Assembly: GCF_019710475.1 (NCBI RefSeq)
Contig: NZ_JAJFAX010000004.1
Span: 62,001 to 126,000 of the forward strand
Origin: Glycomyces sp. TRM65418
GTDB taxonomy: Bacteria > Actinomycetota > Actinomycetes > Mycobacteriales > Micromonosporaceae
Reading direction: 5' to 3'
DNA length: 64,000 nt
Shown: in pieces, positions 18,952 to 27,117 of the stretch
Layout of the letters: every line of letters begins with the position of its first letter
Position numbering within the stretch: the first letter of the stretch is position 1
The notes under the pieces: model-generated
The model's database searches: none
What the model was told of the DNA's origin: nothing
The model's input: the letters and a program-made list of their open reading frames with translations, nothing else
Program-made: the position numbers and the translations under genes

Positions 18952-20361
18952 GCGGATCTGGCCGCCGGTCTCCGCGCGCTGCTCTCCCGGCTCCGACCCG
19001 GCGACCGCCTGCCGAGCAGCCGGGAACTGGTCAGGGAATACCGGGTCGGGCCGGCGACCGTGGCTCGGGCCATCGCCGCACTCGCCGCCGAAGGCGCCGT
19101 GGTCACCCGCCCCGGCAGCGGCACCTTCAAAGCACCGCAGGGCCGACCGCGCGACCGCGCCGCCGACGGCGCCGCCGACACCGACTGGCAGACGGTCGCC
19201 CTCACCGACCGCGCCGTCGACGTCAGCCTCGTCGCCGACCCGCTCGGGCCGGCCCCGGCCGGCGCCATCGCCATGGACGGCGGCTACGTGCACCCCTCGC
19301 TCCAACCGACCCGGGCGTTGAGCGCGGCCCTCGCACGCGCCGCACGGCACCCGCAGGCCTGGGAGCGCGCCCCGGCCGCCGGCCTGACGGCCCTGCGCAC
19401 GGTCCTCGCCCGGACCGTCGGCGCTGGCGTGGCCGCCGACGACGTCCTGGTCACCGCCGGCGGGCAGAGCGCGCTGTCGATCGCGTTCCGGGCCATCGCC
19501 GGACCCGGCAGTCCGGTCCTGGTGGAGTCGCCGACCTACCCGCTGGCGCTGGCCGCCGCCCGCGCCGCGCAGCTGCGGCCCGTCCCCGTGCCGATCGACG
19601 CCGACGGACTGCGCCCGGACATGCTGGCCGACGCCTTCGCGATGACCGGCGCGCGACTGCTGTACTGCCAGCCGACCTTCCAGAACCCCACGGGCGCCGT
19701 GCTGGCGCCCGAGCGACGCCGCCAAGTACTCGACATCGCCCGCGCCGCGGGCGCGTTCGTGATCGAGGACGACTTCGCGAGGCACCTGGGGCACGGCGGC
19801 CCCGTGCCCCGGCCCCTGATCGACGACGACGAAAACGGCACGGTCGTGCACGTCACCTCGCTCACCAAGCCCACCGCGCCGAGCATGCGGATCGGCGCGC
19901 TGGTGGCCCGCGGACCGGTCATGGAGCGGATGCGCGCGGTGCGCCTGGTCGACGACTTCTTCATCGCCCGGCCGCTGCAGGAGGCCGCGTCCGAAGTGCT
20001 CAGCTCCCCGTCCTGGGACCGGCATGTCCGCACCCTCGGCGCGGCGCTGCGCGAACGGTGCGCCGTGCTGGCCGCCGCCCTGGCCCGGGAGGCCCCTGGA
20101 GCGGTGGTGGCGCGGATGCCGACGGGAGGGCTGCACCTGTGGGTCCGCCTGCCGCCCGGGGCCGACGACGCCCGCCTCGCCGGCGCCGCCCGGATGCGAG
20201 GCGTGGCCGTGAGCGCGGGCGGGCGCTACTTCGCCACCGAGTCGCCGGCGCCCCACCTGCGCATCGGGTTCGCCGCCACGGCCGATCTCGCGGAGTTGAC
20301 CGAGGGCGCCCGCCGGCTGGGGGCCGCGCTCGCGGAACTCGACCTGGAGCCTCAGGAGTGA
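18931..20361 (+). CDS. MocR-type regulator: GntR helix-turn-helix fused to aminotransferase domain
   Basis: The 476-residue protein combines an N-terminal winged helix (about 5-75, 'RLRPGDRLPSSRELVREYRVGPATVARAIAAL' in part) with a fold-type I PLP aminotransferase domain (about 110-470). The PLP lysine is in 'HVTSLTKPTAPSMRIG', with 'YCQPTFQNPTGAVL' and 'IEDDFARH' supplying the Asn and Asp of the cofactor site. Members respond to PLP or amino-compound ligands. It probably controls itself and the divergent MFS exporter. The start sits 8 nt after a -10 hexamer, so the mRNA may be leaderless. Confidence 0.9.
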   Translation: MNNSSTSADLAAGLRALLSRLRPGDRLPSSRELVREYRVGPATVARAIAALAAEGAVVTRPGSGTFKAPQGRPRDRAADGAADTDWQTVALTDRAVDVSLVADPLGPAPAGAIAMDGGYVHPSLQPTRALSAALARAARHPQAWERAPAAGLTALRTVLARTVGAGVAADDVLVTAGGQSALSIAFRAIAGPGSPVLVESPTYPLALAAARAAQLRPVPVPIDADGLRPDMLADAFAMTGARLLYCQPTFQNPTGAVLAPERRRQVLDIARAAGAFVIEDDFARHLGHGGPVPRPLIDDDENGTVVHVTSLTKPTAPSMRIGALVARGPVMERMRAVRLVDDFFIARPLQEAASEVLSSPSWDRHVRTLGAALRERCAVLAAALAREAPGAVVARMPTGGLHLWVRLPPGADDARLAGAARMRGVAVSAGGRYFATESPAPHLRIGFAATADLAELTEGARRLGAALAELDLEPQE

Positions 20362-20512
20362 GGCCGACCCGCTGCCGGCTCGGGGGCCTGCGGTCGGACT
20401 CGAAGTAGGTGATCCCGCGGGGAGGGCGGCGAGGCCCGGTCCGCCCGATCGGGGGCCGTGACCTCGGTGACCCTCGGGGCTCGCCCGCTTCGGGTTCGCC
20501 GCCGGGGTGCGG

Positions 20513-20518
20513 TAGGCT
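20513..20518 (+). promoter_or_regulatory. -10 element of the SRP RNA promoter
   Basis: TAGGCT is followed by 7 nt and then G20526, the first base of the predicted SRP RNA stem, the same geometry as at the leaderless genes. A weak -35 (TTCGGG, 20489-20494) is 18 bp upstream. Confidence 0.55.
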
Positions 20519-20525
20519 ATTGCCC

Positions 20526-20610
20526 GTCCCTCATGCGGCGTCATCTTGTGAACCTCCCCAGGGCCGGAAGGCAGCAAGGATAAGCGAGCTCTGGCGGGTG
20601 CGTGAGGGAC
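20526..20610 (+). ncRNA. ffs: Small bacterial signal recognition particle RNA (4.5S)
   Basis: The conserved Ffh-binding core is present: 'TGTGAACCTCC', 'CAGGGCCGGAAGGCAGCA' and 'GCGAGCTCTGGCGGGTGCG', with the GGAA tetraloop. The ends GTCCCTCA (20526-20533) and TGAGGGAC (20603-20610) pair perfectly, giving a hairpin of about 85 nt, the short SRP RNA type. It delivers membrane and secretory ribosome-nascent chains with Ffh. A tRNA gene begins 3 nt further on. Confidence 0.95.
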
Positions 20611-20613
20611 CCA

Positions 20614-20689
20614 GCCGCCTTAGCTCAGTCGGCAGAGCGATTCACTCGTAATGAATAGGTCGTCGGTTCGATTCCGACAGGCGGCTCCA
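20614..20689 (+). tRNA. tRNA-Thr(CGT)
   Basis: The 7-bp acceptor stem GCCGCCT/AGGCGGC, D arm 'TAGCTCAGTCGGCAGAGC', anticodon arm ATTCA-CTCGTAA-TGAAT (anticodon CGT) and T arm 'GTCGGTTCGATTCCGAC' are all complete. A CCA end appears to be encoded (20687-20689). It follows the SRP RNA by 3 nt, so the two are probably processed from one transcript. Confidence 0.97.
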
Positions 20690-20696
20690 GCAGCAG

Positions 20697-20726
20697 AAAG
20701 ACCCTGGTCACCCAGGGTCTTTTTCT
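20697..20726 (+). terminator. Terminator after ffs-tRNA-Thr
   Basis: An 11-bp stem (20697-20707 with 20712-20722) with a short loop runs into TTTTCT, a canonical intrinsic terminator. Confidence 0.9.
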
Positions 20727-20800
20727 CTGCCCGAGAAGCCCGCTCACGCGGCCGCGCCAGGTCGGCCCGCGCTCACGCGGCCGCTCCCGGCAGGACCGCC

Positions 20801-21059
20801 CGCCCCTGGGGCCGCCGGCGGGCAGGCCCGATGCCGCTCCTCGCCGAATCGCTCCTCCCGTCCAGGCTCGGCGGCCTCGGCGGAGTGCTCATCGGGACGG
20901 CCGTGACCGCGCTGCACGCGCCCTCGCGGGCGCGGCCGGCGGTCGTGCCGCACTGGGCGACCGCAGGCGGTGCGGCCGCCACGCTGTTCATCGGCACGGT
21001 CGCCGGGCTCGACCCGGCGGTGCGGGCCTCCCGGCCCTCGCCGACCGAGACCCTCCCGC
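20801..21059 (+). pseudogene. Remnant of an FtsX/MacB-type ABC transporter permease
   Basis: The encoded segment reads 'LLAESLLPSRLGGLGGVLIG', 'ATLFIGTVAGLDPAVRASRP' and 'SPTETLP'. This is the last transmembrane region and C-terminal end of FtsX-family permeases, which in intact proteins runs from 'RxALGATRxxIxxQFLAESLLL' to 'LYPAxRAAxLSPTEALR'. Only about 85 residues remain and there is no start, no upstream transmembrane or periplasmic part and no partner ATPase. The frame stays open to 21154 but the extra residues are hairpin-encoded. I read it as a degraded 3' fragment, with several substitutions at conserved sites (for example Asp for Tyr in 'GLYPA'). Confidence 0.65.
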
Positions 21060-21074
21060 GCAGTGACGAGAACA

Positions 21075-21132
21075 CCCGCCGCCGCAGAGCCGATCTGCGG
21101 CGGCGGGCGCTCGCCGTGAACTCAGTTCACGG
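21075..21132 (-). terminator. Two hairpins downstream of the CE2-type esterase gene
   Basis: A 19-nt perfect palindrome (21114-21132) lies immediately past the stop codon at 21135, and a 14-bp GC-rich hairpin (21075-21088 with 21094-21107) follows. No long T-run is present on either strand, so efficiency is uncertain. Confidence 0.5.
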
Positions 21133-21134
21133 TA

Positions 21135-22622
21135 CTAAATGTACTGATCGATGATCGGCGTCAACCGGTTCGCGATCTTCCGGTGCCCCTGATCGCTGGG
21201 ATGGACGCTGTCGACGAGGTCCCCGGAGTCGGGGAGCCAGCCGGTCGTGTCGACGAAGTGCACCTTCGCGTCGCCCGCGCCGACGCGGGCGTTCACGGCC
21301 GCCTGGGTCTCGGCGCTGTAGCGGCCCCGGAACGTCTCCATCGCGAAGATCTGCGCGTTCGGGTACGCCTGGCGGACCCGTTCGAGCATCACGATGTAGT
21401 TCTGCTGGAACTGCGCACCCGAGACGCCGTGCCCGACGTCGTTCGTGCCCAGGTTGATCACCACGGCCGTGGCCTGGTAGCGGGAGAAGTCCCAGTCGTC
21501 GCCCGAGACCCACGCCGACGAGCGGCGGAACCAGTCCATCATCCCGTAGCAGTCCTGGCTGACCAGGCACGCGCCGCCCTGCGCGACCTGGGTGTGCCCG
21601 GCGTTCAGGTTGTCGCCCACCAGGTACCCGTACGCGGTGAAGGGCCGATCGCCGTTCGGCTGGCCCACGGTGATCGAGTCGCCGATGAACTCGATGAAGT
21701 TCGCCGGCCGCGCGCTCGCCGCCGTCGAACCGCCCGGGGCGAGGAGGAACCCGCCGAAGGCCGGGTCGCCGTTGTAGGAGCCGGCGCGCTCGCGGAAGCC
21801 GATCCGGATCGTGTGCGCGCCCGGGCTCAGGCCCGTCCGGACGGTCGCGTTCCCGGAGACGCCGCGCATCCACGTCTCGGCGCCGCCGTCGATCGAGTAG
21901 TACATGTCGATGGTGCCCCGCAGCTTGACGCCGATGGAGGAGCCGGTGAAGGCCGTCTCGACGTAACCGCCGGCCCAGCCCATCGTGTACCAGGACGCGT
22001 CGGCGGTGTTCCAGCGCCCGTAGTACTGCACGTTCGGGTCGGTGAGCGAACCGTTCCCGGTCGCCCCGCCGGACTCGACCGGCACGAGCTTCCAGTGCTG
22101 CGTCTCGCGGTTGTTGCGGTCGTACTGGGAGACGCGGCTGCCCGGGGTGGTCGCCGCGGCCCAGTTGTCGAGGGCCTTGCCGGAGTTGCGGTTCACCAGT
22201 TCGACGCTGCCGTCGGACTGGTCGTTGACCTGCCACTGCTGGTTGGCGCCGTTGTTGTCGGCCCACTGGACGACGTCGGCGCCGTTCGCGGTCGACTTGG
22301 CGTAGACGTCGAGTACCTGATTCGAGTGCCGGGCTTGGATCCGGTAATGGCCGCCGCCGGAGTCGACGAAACGGAACTGCTGGTCGGCGGCGTTCGACGG
22401 GGAGGCGAGGACCGCCGTCGCGCCGGCGGTGGTCGAGCCGTTCTGGATGCTGACGGCCAGACCGGAGTGGTCGTTGACGATCCGGTACCAGACGTCGGTC
22501 TCCACGGCGGCGGCCGGAGCGGCGGTGAGGACGGTGAGGCCCGCGGCGGTGCAGACGGCGACCGCGGCGGCGGCCAGCCAGCGCGCGAGGCGCGGGCGGC
22601 GAGGTGGAGCGGGAGAACGCAA
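21135..22622 (-). CDS. Secreted SGNH esterase (CE2-like) with ricin-type lectin domain
   Basis: The 495-residue exported protein has a signal peptide (about 1-39), a ricin-B/CBM13-type lectin domain (about 45-180, repeated 'N.....QW' and 'QQFRF' elements), a beta-sandwich (about 195-300) and a C-terminal SGNH hydrolase. The nucleophile is S316 in 'FIGDSITVG', the Asn of block III is in 'VVINLGTNDVG', and the catalytic Asp/His are D471 and H474 in 'DSVHPSDQGH'. The jelly-roll plus SGNH order is that of carbohydrate esterase family 2, deacetylating plant or microbial polysaccharide. The start is TTG at 22622, chosen for the AAGGAG 7 nt upstream. A LacI-type operator lies just upstream. Confidence 0.85.
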   Translation of the reverse strand: MRSPAPPRRPRLARWLAAAAVAVCTAAGLTVLTAAPAAAVETDVWYRIVNDHSGLAVSIQNGSTTAGATAVLASPSNAADQQFRFVDSGGGHYRIQARHSNQVLDVYAKSTANGADVVQWADNNGANQQWQVNDQSDGSVELVNRNSGKALDNWAAATTPGSRVSQYDRNNRETQHWKLVPVESGGATGNGSLTDPNVQYYGRWNTADASWYTMGWAGGYVETAFTGSSIGVKLRGTIDMYYSIDGGAETWMRGVSGNATVRTGLSPGAHTIRIGFRERAGSYNGDPAFGGFLLAPGGSTAASARPANFIEFIGDSITVGQPNGDRPFTAYGYLVGDNLNAGHTQVAQGGACLVSQDCYGMMDWFRRSSAWVSGDDWDFSRYQATAVVINLGTNDVGHGVSGAQFQQNYIVMLERVRQAYPNAQIFAMETFRGRYSAETQAAVNARVGAGDAKVHFVDTTGWLPDSGDLVDSVHPSDQGHRKIANRLTPIIDQYI

Positions 22623-22637
22623 GGGGGAACTCCTTAG

Positions 22638-22653
22638 ATTGAAACGTTTAAAT
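22638..22653. promoter_or_regulatory. LacI-family-type operator before the CE2 esterase
   Basis: ATTGAAACGTTTAAAT is a near-perfect palindrome centred on AAACGTTT, within 20 bp upstream of the esterase start. Such CG-centred A/T palindromes are typical of LacI-family sugar regulators. No lacI gene is in the window. Confidence 0.5.
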
Positions 22654-22860
22654 ACGTTGTACTGCTAGAGGATACCGCTTGCAGATCAGTGAGACCACCC
22701 CTCGAGACGTCCGAGATCAGAGGATCGCCGAACCGTCACCACGCCGACCGCTCCGCCGCGATGTGCCGCCCGCACCAACACCGACGGTCGCGCCGCCGAA
22801 CGTCGGACCCAGGCCGTACCCTGGCATCAGACCCAAGAGCCCGGCTAGCTGGAGGACGAC

Positions 22861-24909
22861 GTGGCACTCGCGCTGTACCGCAAATACCGGCCGCAGACCT
22901 TCGCCGAAGTCGTCGGCCAAGAACACGTCACCGAACCCCTCATCAACGCCATCCGGGCCGGACGCCTCAACCACGCGTACCTGTTCTCCGGACCCCGCGG
23001 CTGCGGCAAGACCTCCTCGGCGCGCATCCTCGCCCGCTCCCTCAACTGCGCCCAGGGCCCCACCCCCGAACCCTGCGGCGAATGCAACTCCTGCCGCGCG
23101 CTCGCGGCCGACGGACACGGCTCGGTCGACGTCATCGAGATCGACGCCGCCAGCCACGGCGGCGTCGACGACGCCCGCGAACTGCGCGAACGCGCCGTCT
23201 TCGCCCCCGTCGACTCCCGCTTCAAGATCTACATCATCGACGAAGCGCACATGGTCACCGCCGCGGGCTTCAACGCCCTGCTCAAGCTCGTCGAAGAACC
23301 CCCGGACTACGTCCTCTTCATCTTCGCCACCACCGAACCGGACAAGGTCCTCCCGACCATCCGCTCCCGCACCCACCACTACCCGTTCCGGCTCATCCCG
23401 CCGCCCGCCATGCGCGAACTGTGCCGGAAACTCTGCGACGAAGAGGGCGCGGTCGTCGCCGACGACGTCCTCCCGCTCGTCGTCCGCGCCGGCGGCGGCT
23501 CCGCCCGCGACACCCTCTCCGTGCTCGACCAGCTCATCGCCGGCGCCGGGCCCGAAGGCGTCACCTACGAACGCGCGGCCGGCCTCCTCGGCGTGACCGA
23601 CGCGGGCCTCCTCGACGAGATGTGCGAGGCCTTCGCCGCCGCCGACGGCGCGGCCGTCATGGAAGTGGTCGAACGCGTCGTCGAAGGCGGCCACGACCCC
23701 CGGCGCTTCGCCGGCGACCTCCTCGAACGCCTCCGCGACCTCATCGTCCTCACCCAAGTTCCCGACGCGGGCCCGGCCGGACTCGTCGACGCCCCGGCCG
23801 ACCAGCTCGCGAAGATGACCAGCCAGGCCACCCGCATGGGCACCTCCACCCTGACCCGCATGGCCGAGGTCATCGCCGCCGGCCTCGCCGGCATGCGCGG
23901 CGCGACCGCCCCGCGCCTCCTGCTCGAACTCGCCTGCGTGCGCGCGATCCTGCCCGGCTCCGACGAGTCGATGGCCGGACTCATGCAACGCCTGGAGACC
24001 CTGGAGCAACGCGCCGCCGGCGCCGCATTCGCCGCGCCGCGCGACGCGAGCGGACCGACCCCGACCGGCCCCGCCGCCGCACGCACCGCGCTGGCGAGGG
24101 CCACGGGCGGCACCGCCCCGTCGCCCCGGCCCGCACCCGCCGCGGCCGAGACGGCCTCCGAACCGGTCGCGCCGCCGTCTGTCGAAGCCGTCGAGCCGGT
24201 CCGTGTGGCGACCGCCGTCGAAGCCACGGTCGAGGCGGTCGCCGTCACGGCCGAGCCGACGCCGCCATGGGACGAGGAACCCGAAGCGCCGTCGGCGAGC
24301 GCGCCGGCGCAGGCGCCGGCCGACGACTGGGCCGACGCGGAGCCCGTCCCGGCGGCGGCCCCTGCGCCTGCTGAGGGGCCTGCGGCCGGTGGCGGCATGA
24401 CGGCCGCGTCGATCCGCCGCCAGTGGGACCGGATCATGATGGCGGTCAAGGACCGTAAGCGGACCACCGCGGCGCTCCTGCAGGAGGCGACGATCGCCGA
24501 CGCCACCGACAGCGAAGTGGTGCTGGCCTTCAAGCACGCCTTCCACGCCGAGAACCTGCAGAAGGAGCCCGCCTACGGGATCGTGGTGCAGGTCTTCAAC
24601 GAAGTGCTCGGCGGGAACTGGAAGATCCGGTGCGAAGTGGGGGAGGCGGCGAACCTCCCAAAAGCGGGGACGGGGGCGGCGCGGGTCCCCGCGCCTAGCA
24701 GCGCCGCGCCCGCGCAGCGGCGCGCCGCGAGCCCTCCGCCTCGCCAGTCCTTCCCGCCGCAGGCGCCGGAGTCGTTCGAGGAGCCGCCGCCGGAGGACTT
24801 CGACGAGCCGAGCCCGGACGACCCGGTCGCCCCGGGCGGCTTCGGCACCAGCGAGGAGCAGGCCGTGAAGCTCCTGACGACCGCCTTCGGCGCCAAGCAG
24901 ATCGCCTGA
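22861..24909 (+). CDS. dnaX: DNA polymerase III subunit gamma/tau
   Basis: This is the clamp-loader ATPase of the replisome. The 682-residue protein begins 'MALALYRKYRPQTFAEVVGQ', has Walker A 'GPRGCGKTSSARI', a four-Cys zinc module ('CAQGPTPEPCGECNSC'), Walker B/DEAH-like 'IYIIDEAHMVT', the SRC-like 'ATTEPDKVLPTIRSR', and AAA+ lid and collar helices to about 370. A long Pro/Ala linker (about 390-515) leads to a C-terminal tau-type domain (about 520-640). GTG 22861 follows GGAGG. The product stays tau-length; no obvious A-rich slippage site for a gamma form was noticed. Confidence 0.95.
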   Translation: MALALYRKYRPQTFAEVVGQEHVTEPLINAIRAGRLNHAYLFSGPRGCGKTSSARILARSLNCAQGPTPEPCGECNSCRALAADGHGSVDVIEIDAASHGGVDDARELRERAVFAPVDSRFKIYIIDEAHMVTAAGFNALLKLVEEPPDYVLFIFATTEPDKVLPTIRSRTHHYPFRLIPPPAMRELCRKLCDEEGAVVADDVLPLVVRAGGGSARDTLSVLDQLIAGAGPEGVTYERAAGLLGVTDAGLLDEMCEAFAAADGAAVMEVVERVVEGGHDPRRFAGDLLERLRDLIVLTQVPDAGPAGLVDAPADQLAKMTSQATRMGTSTLTRMAEVIAAGLAGMRGATAPRLLLELACVRAILPGSDESMAGLMQRLETLEQRAAGAAFAAPRDASGPTPTGPAAARTALARATGGTAPSPRPAPAAAETASEPVAPPSVEAVEPVRVATAVEATVEAVAVTAEPTPPWDEEPEAPSASAPAQAPADDWADAEPVPAAAPAPAEGPAAGGGMTAASIRRQWDRIMMAVKDRKRTTAALLQEATIADATDSEVVLAFKHAFHAENLQKEPAYGIVVQVFNEVLGGNWKIRCEVGEAANLPKAGTGAARVPAPSSAAPAQRRAASPPPRQSFPPQAPESFEEPPPEDFDEPSPDDPVAPGGFGTSEEQAVKLLTTAFGAKQIA

Positions 24910-24918
24910 CGCCGCGCC

Positions 24919-24975
24919 GAGTTATCCACAAGCAACTGACCTGCGGATACGCCGAACTCCCCAGAGTTATCCACA
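24919..24975 (+). repeat. Pair of perfect DnaA boxes in a direct repeat
   Basis: GAGTTATCCACA occurs at 24919-24930 and 24964-24975, start to start 45 bp apart and in the same orientation. Each contains a perfect DnaA box TTATCCACA. They lie just after the dnaX stop codon in a gene-free region of 423 bp (24910-25332). Confidence 0.75.
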
Positions 24976-24998
24976 GGAGGGAAACTCGCTGTTGTCGC

Positions 24999-25026
24999 TT
25001 GACTACGGGGCATGTTGTAGTAGATA
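24999..25026 (+). promoter_or_regulatory. Strong sigma70-like promoter inside the dnaX-ybaB gap
   Basis: TTGACT (24999-25004) and TAGATA (25021-25026) are separated by 16 bp, close to consensus. It starts 24 bp after the second DnaA box and about 300 bp before ybaB, giving a long leader or a separate RNA. Downstream sequence includes GGCGAC/GTCGCC-type hairpins near 25055-25090. Confidence 0.5.
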
Positions 25027-25156
25027 GCAAAAAAGCCATCTGGCTCTTGCGGGATGGCGGCGACATAGGGGATTCGCGAACGTCGCCATACCGAGGCCGC
25101 GCGCGGGAAGCCGCCCGCGTGCGGTCCCTGCAGGAGCCTCCGCCTCCATGGGGGCA

Positions 25157-25192
25157 CGCGTGGCGGCCGAGTCCGGACTCGGCCGCCACGCG
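25157..25192. repeat. 36-nt perfect palindrome
   Basis: The 18 bases 25157-25174 are followed immediately by their exact reverse complement (25175-25192), with CCGG at the centre. It could form a cruciform or a strong RNA hairpin that ends a short transcript from the promoter at 24999. No T-run follows. Nothing else in 25027-25332 suggests a gene. Confidence 0.8.
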
Positions 25193-25332
25193 AATACACA
25201 ACGCTCGCGCCGAAACGCGCGCCGATGGGCCGGCTCTCGGCCAGGCGTGCTCAGCGGGTGCGTGTCGTGCCGGGCGGCTAGGCTGGCAGGGAACCGAGGA
25301 ATCCCGAAGCCGACCGGCGAGGAGTGATCGAG

Positions 25333-25671
25333 ATGTTCCCAGGCGGAGACATGGGCAAGCTGCTGCAGCAGGCGCAGCAGATGCAGGCCGACATGATGCA
25401 GGCCCAGGCCGAACTGGCCGAGACCGAGGTCAGCGCCTCTGCGGGCGGGGGCCTGGTCACCGCCACGGTCACCGGCGACGGTGAGCTCCGCGGGGTCAAG
25501 ATCGACCCGAAAGCCGTCGACCCGGAAGACGTCGAGACCCTCGAAGACCTCATCCTCGCCGCGGTTCAGGCCGCGACCGAGGACGCGAAGCGTCTCGCCG
25601 CCGAGAAGATGGGCCCGCTCGGCGACGCCCTCGGCGGCATGACCGGCGGCCTCGGCCTCCCGGGCATGTAA
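25333..25671 (+). CDS. YbaB/EbfC family nucleoid-associated protein
   Basis: The 112-residue protein is a small dimeric DNA-binding protein almost always found between dnaX and recR. It has the N-terminal helix rich in Gln/Met ('[19 protein letters not shown]'), the central beta sheet '[20 protein letters not shown]' and a Gly/Met-rich C-terminal tail. ATG 25333 is preferred over the GTG at 25324 because GGAG at 25321-25324 is then 8 nt upstream. It probably acts with recR in recombination or nucleoid organisation; the precise role is unsettled. Confidence 0.9.
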   Translation: MFPGGDMGKLLQQAQQMQADMMQAQAELAETEVSASAGGGLVTATVTGDGELRGVKIDPKAVDPEDVETLEDLILAAVQAATEDAKRLAAEKMGPLGDALGGMTGGLGLPGM

Positions 25672-26080
25672 CCCCGATGCCCTAGGGCCGCCAGGTCATA
25701 GCGCAGCCGGTCCCGAAGCGCCAGGCAGTACGGCAACGGCGCATCGTGACCACGACGCACCAGGGCCGCTGAGCATTGGCCCCTTGCGACCGCCGTCACT
25801 GGGGCCGCATGGCAACGGTGTATCGCGACCCGGGAGCGCCGGGGGTCCATCGGCCAAGGCGTGTCGCCGCCGTGAATCGCTGTGGTCCAACGGTGGAAGT
25901 GCATCGCGAACCGCCGGGGCTTTACGGCTTCGGTGCATCGCGACCGTGATCCACCGGGGCCGGCGCGGCAGAGCCGGTTTCCGGCTTTGCGGCGCGTCTG
26001 CCGCGACTGATCGCGTGGCCGCCGCGCTGACCGTACTTGTCCATATTGACCACGCTTGAGCTGCAGGAAAAGAGAGATCC
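25672..26080 (+). other. Gene-free gap with degenerate spaced repeats
   Basis: No convincing reading frame was seen in these 409 bp. Variants of GGTGCATCGCGACC recur near 25735, 25815, 25855, 25896 and 25928, spaced by roughly 32-41 bp (one interval double that). The best copies are GGTGTATCGCGACC, AGTGCATCGCGAAC and GGTGCATCGCGACC. The last 40 bp hold the recR ribosome-binding site and a more AT-rich stretch that may be its promoter. Confidence 0.45.
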
Positions 26081-26677
26081 TTGTACGACGGGGCTTTGGG
26101 CGATTTGATCGAAGAGCTGGGCCAGCTCCCGGGCATCGGCCCGAAGAGCGCTCAGCGGCTCGCCTTCCATCTGCTCGCCTCCGACAGCGCCGACGTCGAG
26201 CGCCTCACTTCCGCGCTTGAGCGCGTCAAGGCCCAGGTGCGGTTCTGTGAGAACTGCGGCAACGTCACCGAGGCCGAGCAGTGCGGGATCTGCCGGGACC
26301 CCCGGCGCACCGAGACGCTCATCTGCGTCGTGGAGGAGCCCAAGGACGTGCTCGCCGTCGAGCGCACCGGCGAGTTCCGGGGCCGCTATCACGTGCTCGG
26401 CGGGGCGATCAACCCGCTGGAGGGCATCGGCCCCGACGACCTGCGCATCCGCCAGCTCATGGTGCGGCTCCAAAAGGGAGAGACCAAGGAGCTGATCCTC
26501 GCCACCGATCCCAACACCGAGGGCGAGGCCACCGCCACCTACCTGGCGATGCTCGTGAAGCCCATGGGCTTCAAGGTCACCCGCCTCGCCAGCGGACTGC
26601 CCGTCGGCGGGGACCTCGAGTACGCCGACGAGGTGACCCTCGGGCGGGCCTTCTCCGGCCGCCGCGACGTGGACTGA
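26081..26677 (+). CDS. recR: Recombination mediator protein RecR
   Basis: RecR acts with RecO/RecF in loading RecA at gaps. The 198-residue length is exact for the family. The N-terminal helix-hairpin-helix '[20 protein letters not shown]', the zinc finger '[16 protein letters not shown]' (Cys-x2-Cys-x8-Cys-x2-Cys) and the Toprim domain ('[19 protein letters not shown]', '[17 protein letters not shown]') are all intact. The start is TTG 26081, giving the standard 'MYDG' N-terminus, with AGAGAG upstream. Confidence 0.95.
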   Translation: MYDGALGDLIEELGQLPGIGPKSAQRLAFHLLASDSADVERLTSALERVKAQVRFCENCGNVTEAEQCGICRDPRRTETLICVVEEPKDVLAVERTGEFRGRYHVLGGAINPLEGIGPDDLRIRQLMVRLQKGETKELILATDPNTEGEATATYLAMLVKPMGFKVTRLASGLPVGGDLEYADEVTLGRAFSGRRDVD

Positions 26678-27117
26678 GGAGGTGCTCGTCCGCCTTTCCA
26701 GTGGGTGGGATTCGCGGTCGTGTCGCTTCGGTCTATCGCCGGGCGCGCTTGGTCCGGGCACTGCGCCGTATGCCGTCTCCTGGCGTGTCGGATCCGTGGT
26801 CCGATCGCTTCGGGTTCCCGGCGGTGCGTGCTTGCTTCGGTCGCCCTGACTTGGACCGGTTTGGTCCCTCTGGTCCTCCGCGCGGCAGGTCGCCTCGGCG
26901 GGGCCTTCCGGTGGCGAGGGGCTTCGGGCGCTCCGCGGGTTGAACTTCCGATGCGTTGCGGCGCAATGAATTTCGTGTGAACGCGTTGCGTGCGAATCAG
27001 GTAACAATATTCGCCGAAATGGTCACGATCACATAACGCTTAACAGTGGTGCAGCTCACCTGGTCTTAGGCTGTGGGCAACCTCCGTATACCCAACGACC
27101 GACGGGTGAGACAACCT
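26678..27117 (+). other. Gene-free gap before the peptide ABC operon
   Basis: The first about 260 bp have no recognisable content. The last 130 bp become AT-rich (about 26960-27045, 'GGTAACAATATTCGCC' and 'ATCACATAACGCTTAAC') and probably carry the operon promoter; a TAGGCT hexamer lies at 27067-27072. I could not pair it with a clear -35. Confidence 0.4.

Noticed and set aside
20614-21134. Integrated element at the tRNA-Thr gene
   Set aside because: No integrase, no repeated tRNA 3' end and no mobile-element genes were found downstream.
24919-24975. Replication origin at the DnaA boxes
   Set aside because: Only two boxes, no AT-rich unwinding region and no dnaA, dnaN or gyrB nearby.
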